DNA from: Tetracladium setigerum
Lineage: Eukaryota > Ascomycota > Leotiomycetes > Helotiales
Length of the DNA stretch: 64,000 nucleotides
Direction of reading: 5' to 3'
NCBI GenBank assembly: GCA_031472005.1
Contig: PZJY01000003.1
Span: 1,054,001 to 1,118,000, forward strand
Shown: piece after piece, positions 48,228 through 60,919 of the stretch
Numbering within the stretch: the first letter of the stretch is position 1
How the letters are laid out: each line of letters opens with the position of its first letter
Notes under the pieces: generated by a model
The model's database searches: none
Seen by the model: the letters and a program-made list of their open reading frames with translations, nothing else
Told to the model about the DNA's origin: nothing
Made by a program: the position numbers and the translations under genes

Positions 48228-50232
48228 ATGAGGTTCTCTTCAGCCGTGGTCTCTGGCGTTCTGCTATGTCTTCAAGTCAACGCCCATGTCACACCACAAC
48301 GGCGTGAGGCCACTGAGGTGGCTGCCGCCCCGTATGCTGCTTATAGCTGTAAATGCTACGAGGGAGATGCGTGTTGGCCTTCGCAATCCATCTGGAATTC
48401 TCTCAATTCGACCGTGGGAGGACGGCTCGTCAAATTCGTTCCTCACCAAGCCGTCTGCCACAATACTTTCGAGGGAAAGAGTACCTTTGACGCCTCTGCA
48501 TGCGCAGTAGCGACGGCAAATGCAGGAAACCAGCCCTGGCTGTAAGTTTTCCCCTTTCAAAACATAGTCATCCTTGTGTGTGAAGATATATTGGATTTCT
48601 AACTTTCTCGGGCGTGCACAGAATTGAGACTCCACTTGCACCACTGAGGACTTTCTACTCTAACAATACTTGCCCAGTGACGACAAACCCAGCAGATTCG
48701 TGTACCCAAGGTTACATGTCTGAGTATGTCATCTTGGCCACCGAACCAAAACACATTCAAGCTGGTGTTGTGTTTGCGAAGAAGTACAATATTCGACTCG
48801 TGGTTCGAAATACTGGCCATGACTTCATGGGCCGATCTGTGGCATCAGGTGCCCTCGCCATCAACACCCATCGATTGAAAGGTGCTACTTTCACCAAGAA
48901 GTATACCGGTCCAGGAGGATATACTGGCGGTGCGGTGACCTTGGCTGCTGGAATGCAGGGAAGAGATATCTATCGCCTCGCGAATGCACAATCTCCAAAG
49001 GTTGTCATTGTTGGTGGCGAATGCCCAGTAAGTTCTACCCTGCAACACTGCTTAATTGACTGCACATTCTAATTATATACCTCCAGACTGTAGGATTCAC
49101 AGGAGGCTACATTCAAGGTGGTGGCCATGGCCCTCTTTCAACGTACTTCGGAATGGCAGCAGATCATGCCCTGTCCTTTGATGTTGTTACCGCAGAAGGG
49201 AAATTCGTCACCGCCAATCCAGCGCAGAATTCAGATCTCTTCTGGGCTCTCAAAGGTGGTGGACCAGGTACATATGCTGTCGTGACTGCCGTGACGGTGA
49301 AGACCTTCCCTGAGCTCCCAACTGCCGGAACGATCATCAACATCAACGCAACGCACACGACAAACTCCACTCTGTACTGGCAAGGAGTCGAAGCCTTCCA
49401 CTCCCTCGCAAACCACTATGTCGCCAACGGCATGTTCGTGTACTATGAGCTGAGCGAACTCCGCCTCCACATCCAGCCATTTGTAGCACCCAACAAGAAC
49501 GCAGCCCAGCTCAAAGCAATCCTCGCACCTTTGTTTGCCAAGCTCGACAGCATTGGAATCGCCTACTCGACCGTGACGAAGGAATTCCCAACCTTTTTTG
49601 ATCTCTACATCGACCTCTTCGAAGATGAGAATGCAGGTGACAACACTATTGTTGGTGGACGCTTCTTCAACAACCAGGATATCGAAGAGAACAATCCCGC
49701 ACTCGTTAAAGCATTCCAAGTGGCCGTCAACCCACCAAATTGGCTCCCAGGTATCATTATTGGCCACATCGTCGGTCCTGGCCATGGAAATCCAAAGCCT
49801 GACAATGCAATCCATCCTGGATGGCGCCAGGCGTCGAGTTTCAGTATTACGGTCGTGAACGTGCCTGCCAATGCGACGAAAGCACAGAAAGCTACTGCAG
49901 AGAGCATTGTCACCGATACCATTGGGTCAAAACTCATCGCGGCTTCTCCCCGAGGTGGAGCCTATGTCAACGAGGTATGTTAATACTTCCATATGATCTT
50001 CCTTAGAACCTGATCCACGTGCAATACACGAAGAGTGACTAACAGTATCATAACACAGGGTGACCTAAACGAACCTAATTGGCAGACCGCGTATTGGGGT
50101 AGCAACTACCCCAAACTGCTCAAGATACGCCAGAAGTGGGATCCATCGGGAGTTTTCTACGCTGCTACCACGGTCGGAACGGAGAAATGGGAAGAGATCA
50201 GCGACCCTCCTAGACTATGCAAAAAGAACTGA
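48228..50232 (+). CDS. Secreted FAD-linked oxidoreductase, berberine-bridge-like
   Basis: Exons 48228-48541, 48622-49027, 49087-49974 and 50059-50232 encode 593 residues with no break. Residues 1-19 (MRFSSAVVSGVLLCLQVNA) form a signal peptide. The FAD-binding domain has VVRNTGHDFMGRS, with His171 placed to bind flavin covalently. GGECPTVGFTGGYIQGGGHG follows, with Cys239 in the position of the second covalent link. WALKGGGPGTYAVVTAVTVK closes the domain. The C-terminal BBE motif is YWGSNYPKLLKIRQKWDPSG. Bicovalent flavoproteins of this group oxidise sugars, alkaloids or secondary metabolites. The substrate is not predictable. Several Asn-X-Ser/Thr sites (NST, NNT, NAT) suggest glycosylation. 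Confidence 0.95.
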
Positions 50233-50309
50233 GATAAAGAGAAACGCAATACTGGACTATAGAATATAATTCAGCATCCTTAGATCTGTTATAGATACTT
50301 AATCATGCT

Positions 50310-50480
50310 ACCTGTGTGACTACTACAGTGCCTTGAAAAAACCCAAAGATGTTTTCAAACGACGACCAAGACCATCACCGAAAGACCAAAATGTCCGGCA
50401 TGCCCAGGTGTTGGATGCTCGAATACTACCGAGATTGCCATTGTGACGTCGTCGCTATGATATTCTGCAAAGAAATTTCT
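50310..50480 (+). pseudogene. Relic of the small secreted cysteine-rich protein gene
   Basis: The stretch 50361-50456 aligns closely with exon 3 of the gene at 43405-43929. It reads TTTKTITERPKCPACPGVGC followed by SNTTEIAIVTSSL and a stop. The upstream match GTGACTACTACAGTGCC lies in another frame and meets TGA where the intact copy has TGC. No signal peptide or exons 1-2 were found. It sits just after the FAD oxidase stop codon. It could also be a misassembled or error-containing second gene. Confidence 0.6.
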
Positions 50481-51060
50481 TTGGGCCATCAAACTAGAGA
50501 CATTTGGACTGGGTAGAGTTGACAAACGATCACGAAATGCAGATCGAGGGAGGGTAGGATGTTCGCCTGGAAGATAGAACCAAAATACTTGAAATGATCA
50601 GAAAATGAAAACAATACACTGGTACATAGAAGAATCGGAATAACGTCTGAGAGCACTTGGGTAACTCATGGACAACTTCACAATGTGGGTGTCTAAGGAA
50701 AGGAAAGGAAGCCATGCAAAAACGAATGAGCCAAGGAAGTTGACCTCGATTGAGTGTCTACTATAAGAGAAGAGTTCGAGATGACTTCAAGAACGTAGAA
50801 AATTGCTTCTTCAAACCGCTTCAATGTAAAAGTCCTTTCAATGAGATTGTTGGATGTGACAGAAAGAGAAGGGATGGAGGTCCAAGCCAAGACCTTGGAC
50901 CAACTGGACTTGCCAAGGCGCTAGGTAAAGTGGATCCTTCGCTTCTCAAAAATTTCCCCCACTAGATCTGAATCTCGAAATTGCCTCCCCAAAACTTCAA
51001 CGACAACGACGCAAATCCTCACCATTAGAACATAAGAAATTCTACTGGAAGACTGTCATC
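50481..51060. other. Intergenic, upstream of RPL1
   Basis: No gene seen; the right part is the RPL1 promoter and leader. Confidence 0.5.
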
Positions 51061-51898
51061 ATGTCTAAAATCACAGTCGGTACGTTGCCCTCCCTTCAGG
51101 CATCCCTCCACCCTCCAAGATACAATCGCTGACCTGCTCTCGCCACAGCCGGAGTGCGTACCAACGTCCAATCTCTCCTCGAATACTCTCTCGAGACCAA
51201 GAAGCGAAACTTCCTCGAGACCGTCGAACTCCAAATCGGCCTCAAGAACTATGATCCTCAACGTGACAAGCGTTTCTCCGGAACCGTCCGTCTCCCAGTC
51301 GTCCCTCGCCCAGGAATGAGCATCTGGTACGTTTACACCTCGAAGAGCACAAGGAAGGATTAGCAGAGCATAGGCTGATAGATTGGATAGCATTCTCGGT
51401 GATCAACACGATATCGATCGTGCTAAGCACGGTGGTATTGATGCCATGTCTTCCGATGATTTGAAGAAGCTCAACAAGAACAAGAAGTTGATCAAGAAGC
51501 TCGCACGCAAGTACGATGCCTTCGTTGCTTCCGATACTCTCATCAAGCAAATTCCCCGTCTCTTGGGTCCCGGTCTTTCCAAGGGTAAGTCCCTTATATT
51601 CCTGCGCGCAATTCAATATCTAACGTATCTCGCAGCTGGTAAATTCCCAACCCCAGTCTCCCACAACGAGGATTTGTCTGGCAAGATCACCGAGGTCAAG
51701 TCCACCATCAAGTTCCAATTGAAGAAGGTTCTCTGCATGGGTGTCGCTGTCGGAAACGTCGGTATGACTGAGGATCAGCTCATTTCCAACATCATGTTGG
51801 CCATCAACTACCTCGTCTCTCTGTTGAAGAAGGGATGGCAAAACGTTGGCAGCTTGACCATCAAGGCATCTATGTCTCCTCCCAAGCGCCTCTACTAG
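51061..51898 (+). CDS. RPL1: 60S ribosomal protein uL1 (L10a / RPL1)
   Basis: Exons 51061-51079, 51149-51326, 51391-51584 and 51636-51898 encode 217 residues, the expected length. MSKITVAGVRTNVQSLLEYS begins the protein. VELQIGLKNYDPQRDKRFSG, then DAMSSDDLKKLNKNKKLIKK and ASMSPPKRLY follow, all matching eukaryotic uL1. uL1 forms the mobile L1 stalk that handles tRNA exit. Four short exons with small introns (51-69 bp) and no frame break make this a good check on splice-site style in the window. Confidence 0.97.
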
Positions 51899-54800
51899 AT
51901 GGTTTCACATAGTTGGACGCTCTTTACTGAGATTCTAGCATGGAAAGGAACATGAGGACATGCGTAGTTAGATCATGAATCCATACACGTGTGAACTCAA
52001 CTGAATGGATATTTGCATTTGCTCTGTGAGACAGAAATGGCATGGAAGATATCATTTCCGCTTGAGACCTACATGATGAGTAACACCATAATGGACCGTA
52101 TTCCGCACCAATAGCTGGTTGAGAGATAAAATCACCAGTACAAAATTGCGCGCGCGTTTTAGAGCAGGTTTCGAGGATATTTATATCTTCATTTGGGGCT
52201 GTAGATGATCATGCCGCGTTGATTGAATATACGTAAGGCTGCGACCAGGAATTGAGCTGAGTTGGTGCAGTAATTCCAACTTCAAGTCCGATATATGCGA
52301 ATTGGCATTATACCAGATAATGGCAATAATCTGGAGCATTTAAATCATCTTATGTTTTGGCAACCATCAACAATCATGGCCAAAAATGCAAATCAGATTC
52401 CGAAGAGTTCGTTGCCTTGGAGTTACGAAAAATCAAAATTTTCACCGGCGGGGCAATCGCGTTTCACAATGACTAAATTCTGCTCGGTCATCTCTAACCT
52501 CTCTTTTGCCTGTCCAAGAAAGTCGTAAATGGCAATTTTGTATGTAGTGACTACCCCACAGTCAACGTCCGATAGAATCGTCGAAGCCGGCTGATAGGAA
52601 AGAGTCGTCGCCTTTTCTCGAGGGAGCCGGGAACGGAGGAAAACCCATTGTGCTACCGAAGTAGCATTGAATAACCCTCAGCAAGCCACCGTAGTGGAGC
52701 TCTCATTGAAAATTATAAGTGTTAAGTTATAATCCTACATGATGATGAGGAAAAAAAAGAAGAGGAAGGAAAGGGGGGTGTTGAGACGTATTTAAGCACA
52801 ACGCAGAATTTGCGCGTGTCAGGTGATGCTACTAGTGGCTTCCTTTTCCTAGGAGTATGATAGGTCCGGAGCTGCTACGGTCGTCGAGAAGTGGAATTAA
52901 TTATGAGAAGGTGGGTTGTTGTGGATTGCCGAAATGTAATCAAAGCTTGGCAAAACATCAACATGATGAAATCCCAAACTACAACAACAAAAACCACTTC
53001 TGTAAACTTGACGTCTTCGAAGGATATTACAGACATTCGGTTAATGCATGCTCTCTCGAAGATTTTGTCTCTTATGCGCTCCTCCTTTCTCTACACTGTC
53101 AAAGTTGAGTCCTGAAAATTTGGACGGATGCTCCACTACGAGTACGGTGGCCTTTTAATTAAGGGCTGCCGGACATGAGCAAAGTTCACAACAATGGACT
53201 CCAAAGGAGGGAATGAGCGGGTCAAAAGCGGTCCTAAGATAATGTACTCTTTGCTAAGGAGTATCAAGCTTCAAACTGATTCTTGTACAGTAGTAATAAG
53301 AGGATTTGATTCAGACAACGAAATTCTGCCCACTAATTGATCTTCGGAATCACATATGGCTTCACGGAGAGCATGAAATGCAAGGGCACTTATTCTTAGA
53401 CAATGAGCTTCTGGAGTGAGACCTAGAATAATAGCGCAGTGTCCAGAGGCATTTGGATCTTGGATTTACTTCTCAACTATTTGTATTCATTGGAAGCCCT
53501 CTGGCTGAGAATTTCTTCGTACGGAGGTACGGTACGGTACTCTACATCTCAGCCAGCACCTGCAGCTCACATGCAAGAAACGCTAATTGAATGTTAGGGA
53601 TAGATTGACTCTATGAAGTACTGTTGAATCAGCATCCGTCCGCAGATCTATCGATATCAACATGTTTGCTTCTTCACTCGAGCTTTGACTCTGCGCTTCT
53701 GCCGTTCTGACAGTTGTTTATCCGTTGCTTGCCCATGTCTCAGGTACCCTCAGATACTTGGCAACCTGCCAGATCCCGACTTGTGAAATGGGCAAAAGGT
53801 ATCCAAACACAACACAAATCGACAATTTGAGCTTCTTATTTGAATACAGCCTTCATCATTGCACGAAATCGGCGACTTCACATTGTACTCCCATGAATGA
53901 CTTCTTAAATCCTCTCTAGCCCGCTCCATTTTCGCCGATGCTTGAAGCTCTCGATTCACATAAGTCCCTTGCTATTCAATATTCTACCTCATTCTGAGTA
54001 CCTCCGTACCACGAACTTGAGAACAGAATGTTTCTGAGGCGTTTTCTACCACTGTGGCGCACCATGGGATAATGCAAACAACCGCCATATCTACACGCGA
54101 AAGTCCATTTCTTGAAGCATTATTCTGCGGCCGAGCGACAACCAGGGATTCCAAGAGTCACGACAGCAGCAAAACTGTCAACATCCAAAGCTTCTCGATG
54201 CAGCTTCTACACACCGCAAACTTCAAGACCTGTCTCCCTTCTCAGGTGATCCCCTGGACCCAATATGCTATCACATCACAATCATCTCATGCCCGACGAG
54301 CGGCTCACGATGGATTCCCATTGCTTCTCACCAATGCTGATCGCTTGGCGACCGTGCTCAACCAACGCAACCGCTTTGCGCAGAACACATGATCGATGGG
54401 TCTCGACGTCTCAATCGAGTGATTGGCGTCTTTGTTTAAGACCATATTCCAGGTCAAAGCAAATGCGCTGTGCGTATTCTTACTCGCAGTCGAGTATAAG
54501 ATGTGATTGTTAGCCCGCTCCTTTCTCTCACCCTCGGAAATCGTTTCTCTCGTTCTGGATTGTTGTCACGAGCCTTGGCATTTGAGGGCGTCACTATACA
54601 TATATTTCAGCGAAATGACGCCCAAATGCGCCCTTCTGACAAATTCGATTTCGGAGACATGTCAAGATCAGAGTTTTCATCTGGGATCTCTTCTGCTTTA
54701 AATTCCAGCTTTGTACCACCGTTTTGACGCTTTTTGCATCCACAACATTCATCACCGCACTTGAACATTACACAGTCAACCACAAACCCTGCATTTTCGA

Positions 54801-54932
54801 GGTCCACGACATTTTCCTTCCATATCTCTGGTTCTTAGAATCATACTGTTTGTTTCCTACGGTTTATCACACCCACTTTATTATCACAAAGCTACTTCCA
54901 GAGCCTCAGTAGCGGAAATCGCCAATTTCACC
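51899..54932. other. 3.0 kb intergenic region
   Basis: No gene recognised on either strand. It contains A/G-rich sequence near 52740-52780 and GTACGGTACGGTAC near 53527-53540. The right end is the promoter of the first DHA2 transporter. Confidence 0.55.
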
Positions 54933-56668
54933 ATGGATCCAGCGATTTCCTCATTCCCGGTTTGTTCCTCTGATTCAGATCGTCCTACGTCTTCTGAAAT
55001 GAAGGAACAAGCGATATCTCCATCGTCGCCTGACTGTTCGCCTATCGAGGAGTCCCTTGATGCTCGTATCGAACGCCTTGGAAGACAACGACCAGACGTT
55101 TTCCCTTCTCTGTGGGCAGAGATAGGCTTCGTCTTCTCAATCTGCATGTCGCAGGTACTCTCCGTAAGAGATTTAAACCTTTAATCAGCTGTTATCTTCT
55201 GCTAATGGAAATAGGAATACTTTGTGTCGGGATTTAGCGTTATCATCCCGACTTTGGTCAAAGATCTCCAAATTGACCAAGCGTCAGCAACTTGGCCAGC
55301 TAGCGCATTCAGCCTCACACTCTCTGTTTTTCTTTTGATATTTGGTAGACTTGGGGACATGTATGGAGGCTATCCTGTTTATGTCGCTGGGATGTTGTGG
55401 CTCACTGTTTGGAGCTTGGTTGCTGGGTTTGCCACCAACGAAGCCATGCTTAATGTCTGCCGTGCCCTGCAGGGACTTGGTATGTGCCTCCCATTTATTG
55501 ATGCATTCAATATACTAACACCCCAATAGGAGCTGCAGCCTTCTTGCCTTCGAGCATCATGATAATGGGAAGTGTCTACCGACCTGGGCCAAGAAAGAAC
55601 CTTGTGTTCAGTATATACGGAGGATCTGCACCTCTTGGATTCTTCTTTGGGATATTCTTCGCAGGCCTGACAGCGGAATACGCTAGATGGGGCTGGTATT
55701 TCTGGGTTGGGACATTTCTGTGCGGTCTTACCACCATCGTTGCATATCTCACCGTTCCCTCAGACATCGCCGAAAAGCGCAACGCAATCGACAAGCCGAA
55801 GATGGACTGGCTCGGCGCATTTCTTATTGTTTGCGGACTCATCCTATTTACGTTCGCTATTATCGATTCAGCACATGCACCCCAAGGTTGGAATACACCT
55901 TATATCTACATCATCTTTGTCCTCGGATCGCTCCTCATCCTTACCGCAGCCTACATCGAAACATTCATCGCAACCCAGCCACTCCTCCCCAGCTCCCTCT
56001 TCAAAGTTCCCTGCATGCCCGCCCTTATCTCAGCACTCTTCCTCACCTACGGTTCTCTAGGTATCTTTCTTCTTTACGCAACCTTCTACATGGAAACCGT
56101 CATGGGAGCCACCCCTCTCCAAGTCGTAGCCTGGTACGTTCCCATGGCTCTAGGTGGTTGCATTATCTCCACCCTTGGTGGTTTTGTTCTCCATCTCATC
56201 CCCGGCACAATCCTCATTCTCATCGCAGGGCTAGCTTGGATAGCGGCACCTCTTCTGTTCGCTCTCGCCCCTCCCGGAGCAAATTACTGGGCATTCATCT
56301 TCCCCTCTATGGTCTGTGCTACCATCGGCATCGACGTGACCTTCAATGTAGCGAATATTTTTATCACCACTTCTCTCCCGCGTGATCAGCAGGGGCTCGC
56401 AGGTGCGGTAACCATGCTGCTGATGCACCTTGGTATCGCCGTTTGCTTGGGTTTCGCAGATATTGTGAATGCGTATACAGTCGACAGGTTGGGAACCGTG
56501 GGCAGTTACAAAGCGACATTTTGGTTTGAGGTCGCCTGTGCGGCGACGGCTTTATGTGTTTTAGCGGCGTTCGTAAAGATCAAGAAGGCGGAGAGTGAGT
56601 TGACTTTTGAGGAGAGGGCGGAGATGGAGGCGAGTGTTGTGGGTGAAGAGTCTAAGGCTGCGGCATAG
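54933..56668 (+). CDS. MFS transporter, DHA2 family (drug:H+ antiporter type)
   Basis: Exons 54933-55163, 55215-55479 and 55530-56668 encode 544 residues without a break. A 60-residue acidic N-terminal tail precedes the first helix (IGFVFSICMSQVLSEYFVSG). GRLGDMYGG is the motif A loop between helices 2 and 3, followed by CRALQGLGAAAFLPSSI. About 13-14 hydrophobic segments follow, and the C-terminal tail is charged. The sequence style (SQVLSEYFVSGF) resembles the ATR1/AMF1 branch of DHA2, whose members move aminotriazole, borate or ammonium, but the substrate is not established. A Zn2Cys6 factor gene begins 772 bases downstream on the same strand. Confidence 0.93.
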
Positions 56669-57440
56669 GAAGAAGTTGGCGAGCTTCAGTGGTAGGATAT
56701 ATAAGGTTACAACATAAAGACAAGGAAAGGGAAGTACCAGGAGTAACAAGTCTGATTGTAAAGCTTGTCATTCAAAGAAATACCTTTTGCGTTGGTCAAG
56801 GAAGTATAGAGGTGGAACATAAACTCATGGAGGGCATTGTGTTTGTTCGTACAAGTACTATTATCTAAATTATCGTTAGCTATATACCCAAACGGTCATG
56901 TTTTTATTATTCAGACCCAGTTGAAAAGCAATATTCCATCAACATGATGATGAGATGGCTGTTAAATGCCTTGAAGAAATTGTCACTTCAGTGTATTTAA
57001 ATTCGTGTTCTCCGCACAATCAGATTTCATAAGCACAACAACGCCACATTTCTTCCCTTATGCGTTAATACCTTTGATTTCTATGCCTTTTGTAGATATT
57101 ACATTGTAATCCAAACCTTTGAAATCCGCCCACTAGTTCCAATAGAAATCGAAATCTGGAAGGTCAAGTGACTTTCACGTGTGCGAACATCCCGGTCAAT
57201 TGTCTTACGACTGTGCCTCCCTCGGAATCTAACTAGATTCCGGACTCAAACATCACCTCCCAATCCCTCCACATCGGTTTCTGAGGACAGATTCTTTCTC
57301 TTGCTTTATCCCGACGATTTCTTATAGATTCCGAACTTGTTACTCAAGAAGATTATGTTCCGGCTCCAACAAATTCCTTCATCATTTTAGCTTTGGCGAC
57401 CAGCTGTTGCTGAGGTGACTAATGAACACACTTCGGAATT
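56669..57440. other. Intergenic, DHA2 transporter to Zn2Cys6 factor
   Basis: No gene seen; probable 3' UTR and promoter. Confidence 0.5.
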
Positions 57441-59753
57441 ATGGAATCTATTGATATAGAGCTCGGTTCGGAAGCATCTTCAAATGAGGAAATCTCTCCA
57501 CGGAAACCCCCCAAGCCGTCTAAATTGCGGAGATCGTGTGAGTTATGCAGGAGCCACAAAGCACGATGCAACCCTAGTGAAGGAAATTCAGATAGGTGTC
57601 AGAGGTATAGTACCAACTTACCAACAGAATACCTGATAGCTTGGCAACTATGAGGTCTGAAGTATGAAGTTAACTTGGGAAAATAGATGCACAAGAGATG
57701 GCAAACAGTGTGTCTTTTTGGCTGCAAAGGCCCGCCCGAAGAGGGCCAAGAATTCAAGGGCGTGCGTATGAAAACCCCTGCATGTTATTTTGTAACTAAT
57801 AAGTTTACCTTCCACATAGTCGAGTAGCCGAAATGGAGCAGAGGCTTGATGGCCTATTGGCTCTACTTCAGACTCAAGGCAAAAGCGAGAAACCAAGTGT
57901 TCCGACACCAGAAATGACACCCCCAGCAATTCCTGAATCTTGTACACAGATGCGAGGGCTGGAAGGAGCACTTGGACCACCTGGGGGAACTTCGAATCTG
58001 TCATCACAACGCCAAGATTCATTCAATACTCCTCTACAGTTCCCCAGTTATGCTTTACCAAAGCCCACAGTTGACATTGCTGGAGATGTTATTTCAAAGG
58101 GCATGGTCAGCTACGATCTTGCTGCTCAGCTCGTGCAGTACTACCGTTCTCAAATCCAATACTTTCCGTTTGTGATTATACCCGCTCAAGAGACTCTGGA
58201 CTCACTTCGACGAGAGAGACCCTTTCTCCTGCTTTCGATGTTGTCGGTCTCCGCCATTCAATCGTCCATCAAGCTTCAGAAAACACTGGATCTTGAATTA
58301 CGAGAATCTCTAAGTCGAAGAACAATAGTCAACGGAGAGAAAAGTTTGGATTTACTTCAAGGTATTTTAGTATATGTTGTGTCGTAAGTTTGTTATACAG
58401 ATTGATCATCAACTTCACACGGCTGAGTAGACAAATTAGGTACCACTTCTTCTTCGATCCTCTCCGTCAACAGATCTACCAGCTCTCTCAAATGGCAATC
58501 ACTATGGCCATTGACCTAGGTATCAACAGACCAGCTGGACCCCGACGGGCCCAATCTTGAATCCGATTGATCTGATATGTCCTGTTGTGACTTCGGATCT
58601 GGCGGACGACCCAGAGGCAAAACGAACTCTTCTGGGCTGTTATTTCCTGACTTCATCGTACGTCATTCAACTCTTGTATTTGGCATCAGCTAATTATTGA
58701 AGGGTTTGTCAAAGCTTAAGAAAACCGAACAACATGAGATACAACGACTACATAGAAGAATGTTGTAGTTTCTTATCACAAAAACCCGAGGTTGAGACGG
58801 ATCGACTCCTTCCATATTTCGTGAGACTGCAACATTTTCAGGAAGACGTGAATGCTGCTTTCGATTACGATTCTATATACAATCTACAGCGATTAGACTC
58901 GGCACGAATTGAAATCCTTCTGGATTCCTTCAATCGGCAGCTCGTCCAATTTGAGGAAACATGCCCACCGGAAATTTGGCAAAATGGTGAGCTATTCCCT
59001 CAAACATCTAAGCCCTAACAAGAACTCAATCTCACATACCATTCAATTCAAGCTCAAATCGCAACATCATTCTATTCTCACCGTATCTACCTCAACGAAA
59101 TCGCCTTCCATGCCGACCCCCCTCCCGTAGAAAGCAGCCTTCAGCCGACCAATCCCAATGCAAACCTCTGGTATAACGCTCCTAGTCGCACAGACACTCT
59201 TCTTGCCTGTCTCCAAGCTTGCAAAGACTATCTCAATCGCATTCTACTTCTTGACAACCAAATGTTTATTGCACTCACCATCACAGATTTCGTTCGGCTC
59301 ATCTATGTCCTCCTCATCATCGGGTGCTTCGCCTGCATGACCGACTTTCCTCAGATCCAAGCCCTGGCAGACTTACAATACTATCTTTCCTCCTTCCATC
59401 TCAAGATTTCCGCCACCGTCGAAACCTCCCCCACTCCGGTCGCTCACTGTTTCATCCATTTAGGCCGCCTATTCGAGCAGACTTCAGTGTGGCATTCGAG
59501 AACTATGGCAGATCCAACCGAGAATTATAAGTGCTTGGTGTGGCATCCGCAATTCAATGTACCGGATATGTTGCCAGATGCGATTAACAGAGTGCTGGAG
59601 TTTGATGATCTATTTGTGGACGATGGTGATGGAAATGGTCAATTATTGCTATGGGGAGGAACGCAGATGGCCGTTGAGATGAGTTGGCCAGGAGACGGTC
59701 TGGGTTTGGATGAAGGGGAAATCGGTTTGGAAGATGTTGGACTTGGAGTTTAA
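57441..59753 (+). CDS. Zn2Cys6 fungal transcription factor (one apparent frameshift)
   Basis: Exons 57441-57604, 57687-57761, 57820-58383, 58440-58657, 58703-58986 and 59053-59753 give about 668 residues once one base is added. The binuclear zinc cluster has cysteines 33, 36, 43, 53, 56 and 63 in C-X2-C-X6-C-X9-C-X2-C-X6-C spacing, after the basic KPSKLRRS. A short coiled linker (ARVAEMEQRLDGLLALLQ) may dimerise. The fungal-specific middle region includes YHFFFDPLRQQIYQLSQMAI and MAIDLGINRP. Next comes KRTLLGCYFLTSS, with a loss of one base at GGG 58547-58549: NRPAGPRR continues one frame over as GPILNPIDLICPVV. It lies between two co-oriented DHA2 transporters and may regulate them, by position only. 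Confidence 0.88.
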
Positions 59754-60919
59754 AATCTTGGTGGAGTTGTATGATTGATGATAATGATAGGAAGGAAGAC
59801 GCAAACATACCCATAAAAGGTTCGGTGGAACACCCCTCAAAATTGTACAGTAAAAGAACCTCTCCTCTTAGGACACCATTTAGTTATATAGCTAGAAAAT
59901 AAAACCGGGAGGATAAGACCACGTTTAAATCCTGTCATCTACCCCGAACAGGATTAGTGGTACCACTTAGCGGTATGATTCTTTGTGACGGGTTCAACAC
60001 TTCATCGACCAGCCGTTTCAAGACACAGGGACGTACAATACTCCTTCTAACAAGACCCCCAGCATTGCTTTGAATATCACGAACACGAATACAGACACTT
60101 CTCGAATCCAATACCCCAGTCTTGCGCTGAGATCACGAGCACGATTTTGGACTGAGTGACACGGCCCCATCTTGAAATTTACAACCAAAAAAGGACATGG
60201 GTGGGATCTTTGCCAGGGGTACTATCATGAAACCCTATACTTAAGTGCGTAAATTCAAGAAGAACATTTTTGTCAGCGGGGGGAAAGAGAATGAAGCAAA
60301 CAAATAAGGCAACTTACGAGCTGATTTGGGCTGTTTGTTGCACGGAATTAGCAATGTCGTGCATTGGGCATCGCACCACCAATCATATCTCGAACAACAC
60401 CTCGTAAAACGAACCTCTAAAGCGCTGCCTCGCCCCATGCAAAGGATTCATTCCTACAATACCCATGCCGATCGCACCCGGCGTCAGAAAAAGCATCACC
60501 GGAATCTAACATCGACCATCTTACTTTCCGGCCAAGCCACGCTATTGTCCTGCTTGCGCAACACGATGGACACACTTGATCAAGCTGAATTGTCACCTCC
60601 CAACCCTGCGATTGGCAGGAGAGTGTGCTTGTGACGGAGGAAACGGCCTTCTTCATAAGTCCGTCGGTTGATGGCTAGGGGTAACAATAAGCATCCAAAT
60701 CTACCCAAAGCTGTGTCGCTTTGCTGAGGAGGTAGGTATAAGTGGAGACCGGTGTGTATGGGATTCCGAGGGTAATTCGAAGGATGTTATATATCGAAGG
60801 CGACGCGTCGGCCAAAAATGATTTTTTAATTTGGTAGCAGAGTGTGCATTTCTTTTCCCTCGATTTTTGCAATTCATTCCTCTCTTCGCCTCTGTTTGAC
60901 AATATTTCGCTTCGACGTA
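59754..60919. other. Intergenic, Zn2Cys6 factor to second transporter
   Basis: No supported gene. Short cysteine-containing frames on the minus strand (60241-60656) have no signal peptide or recognisable domain. Confidence 0.5.
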
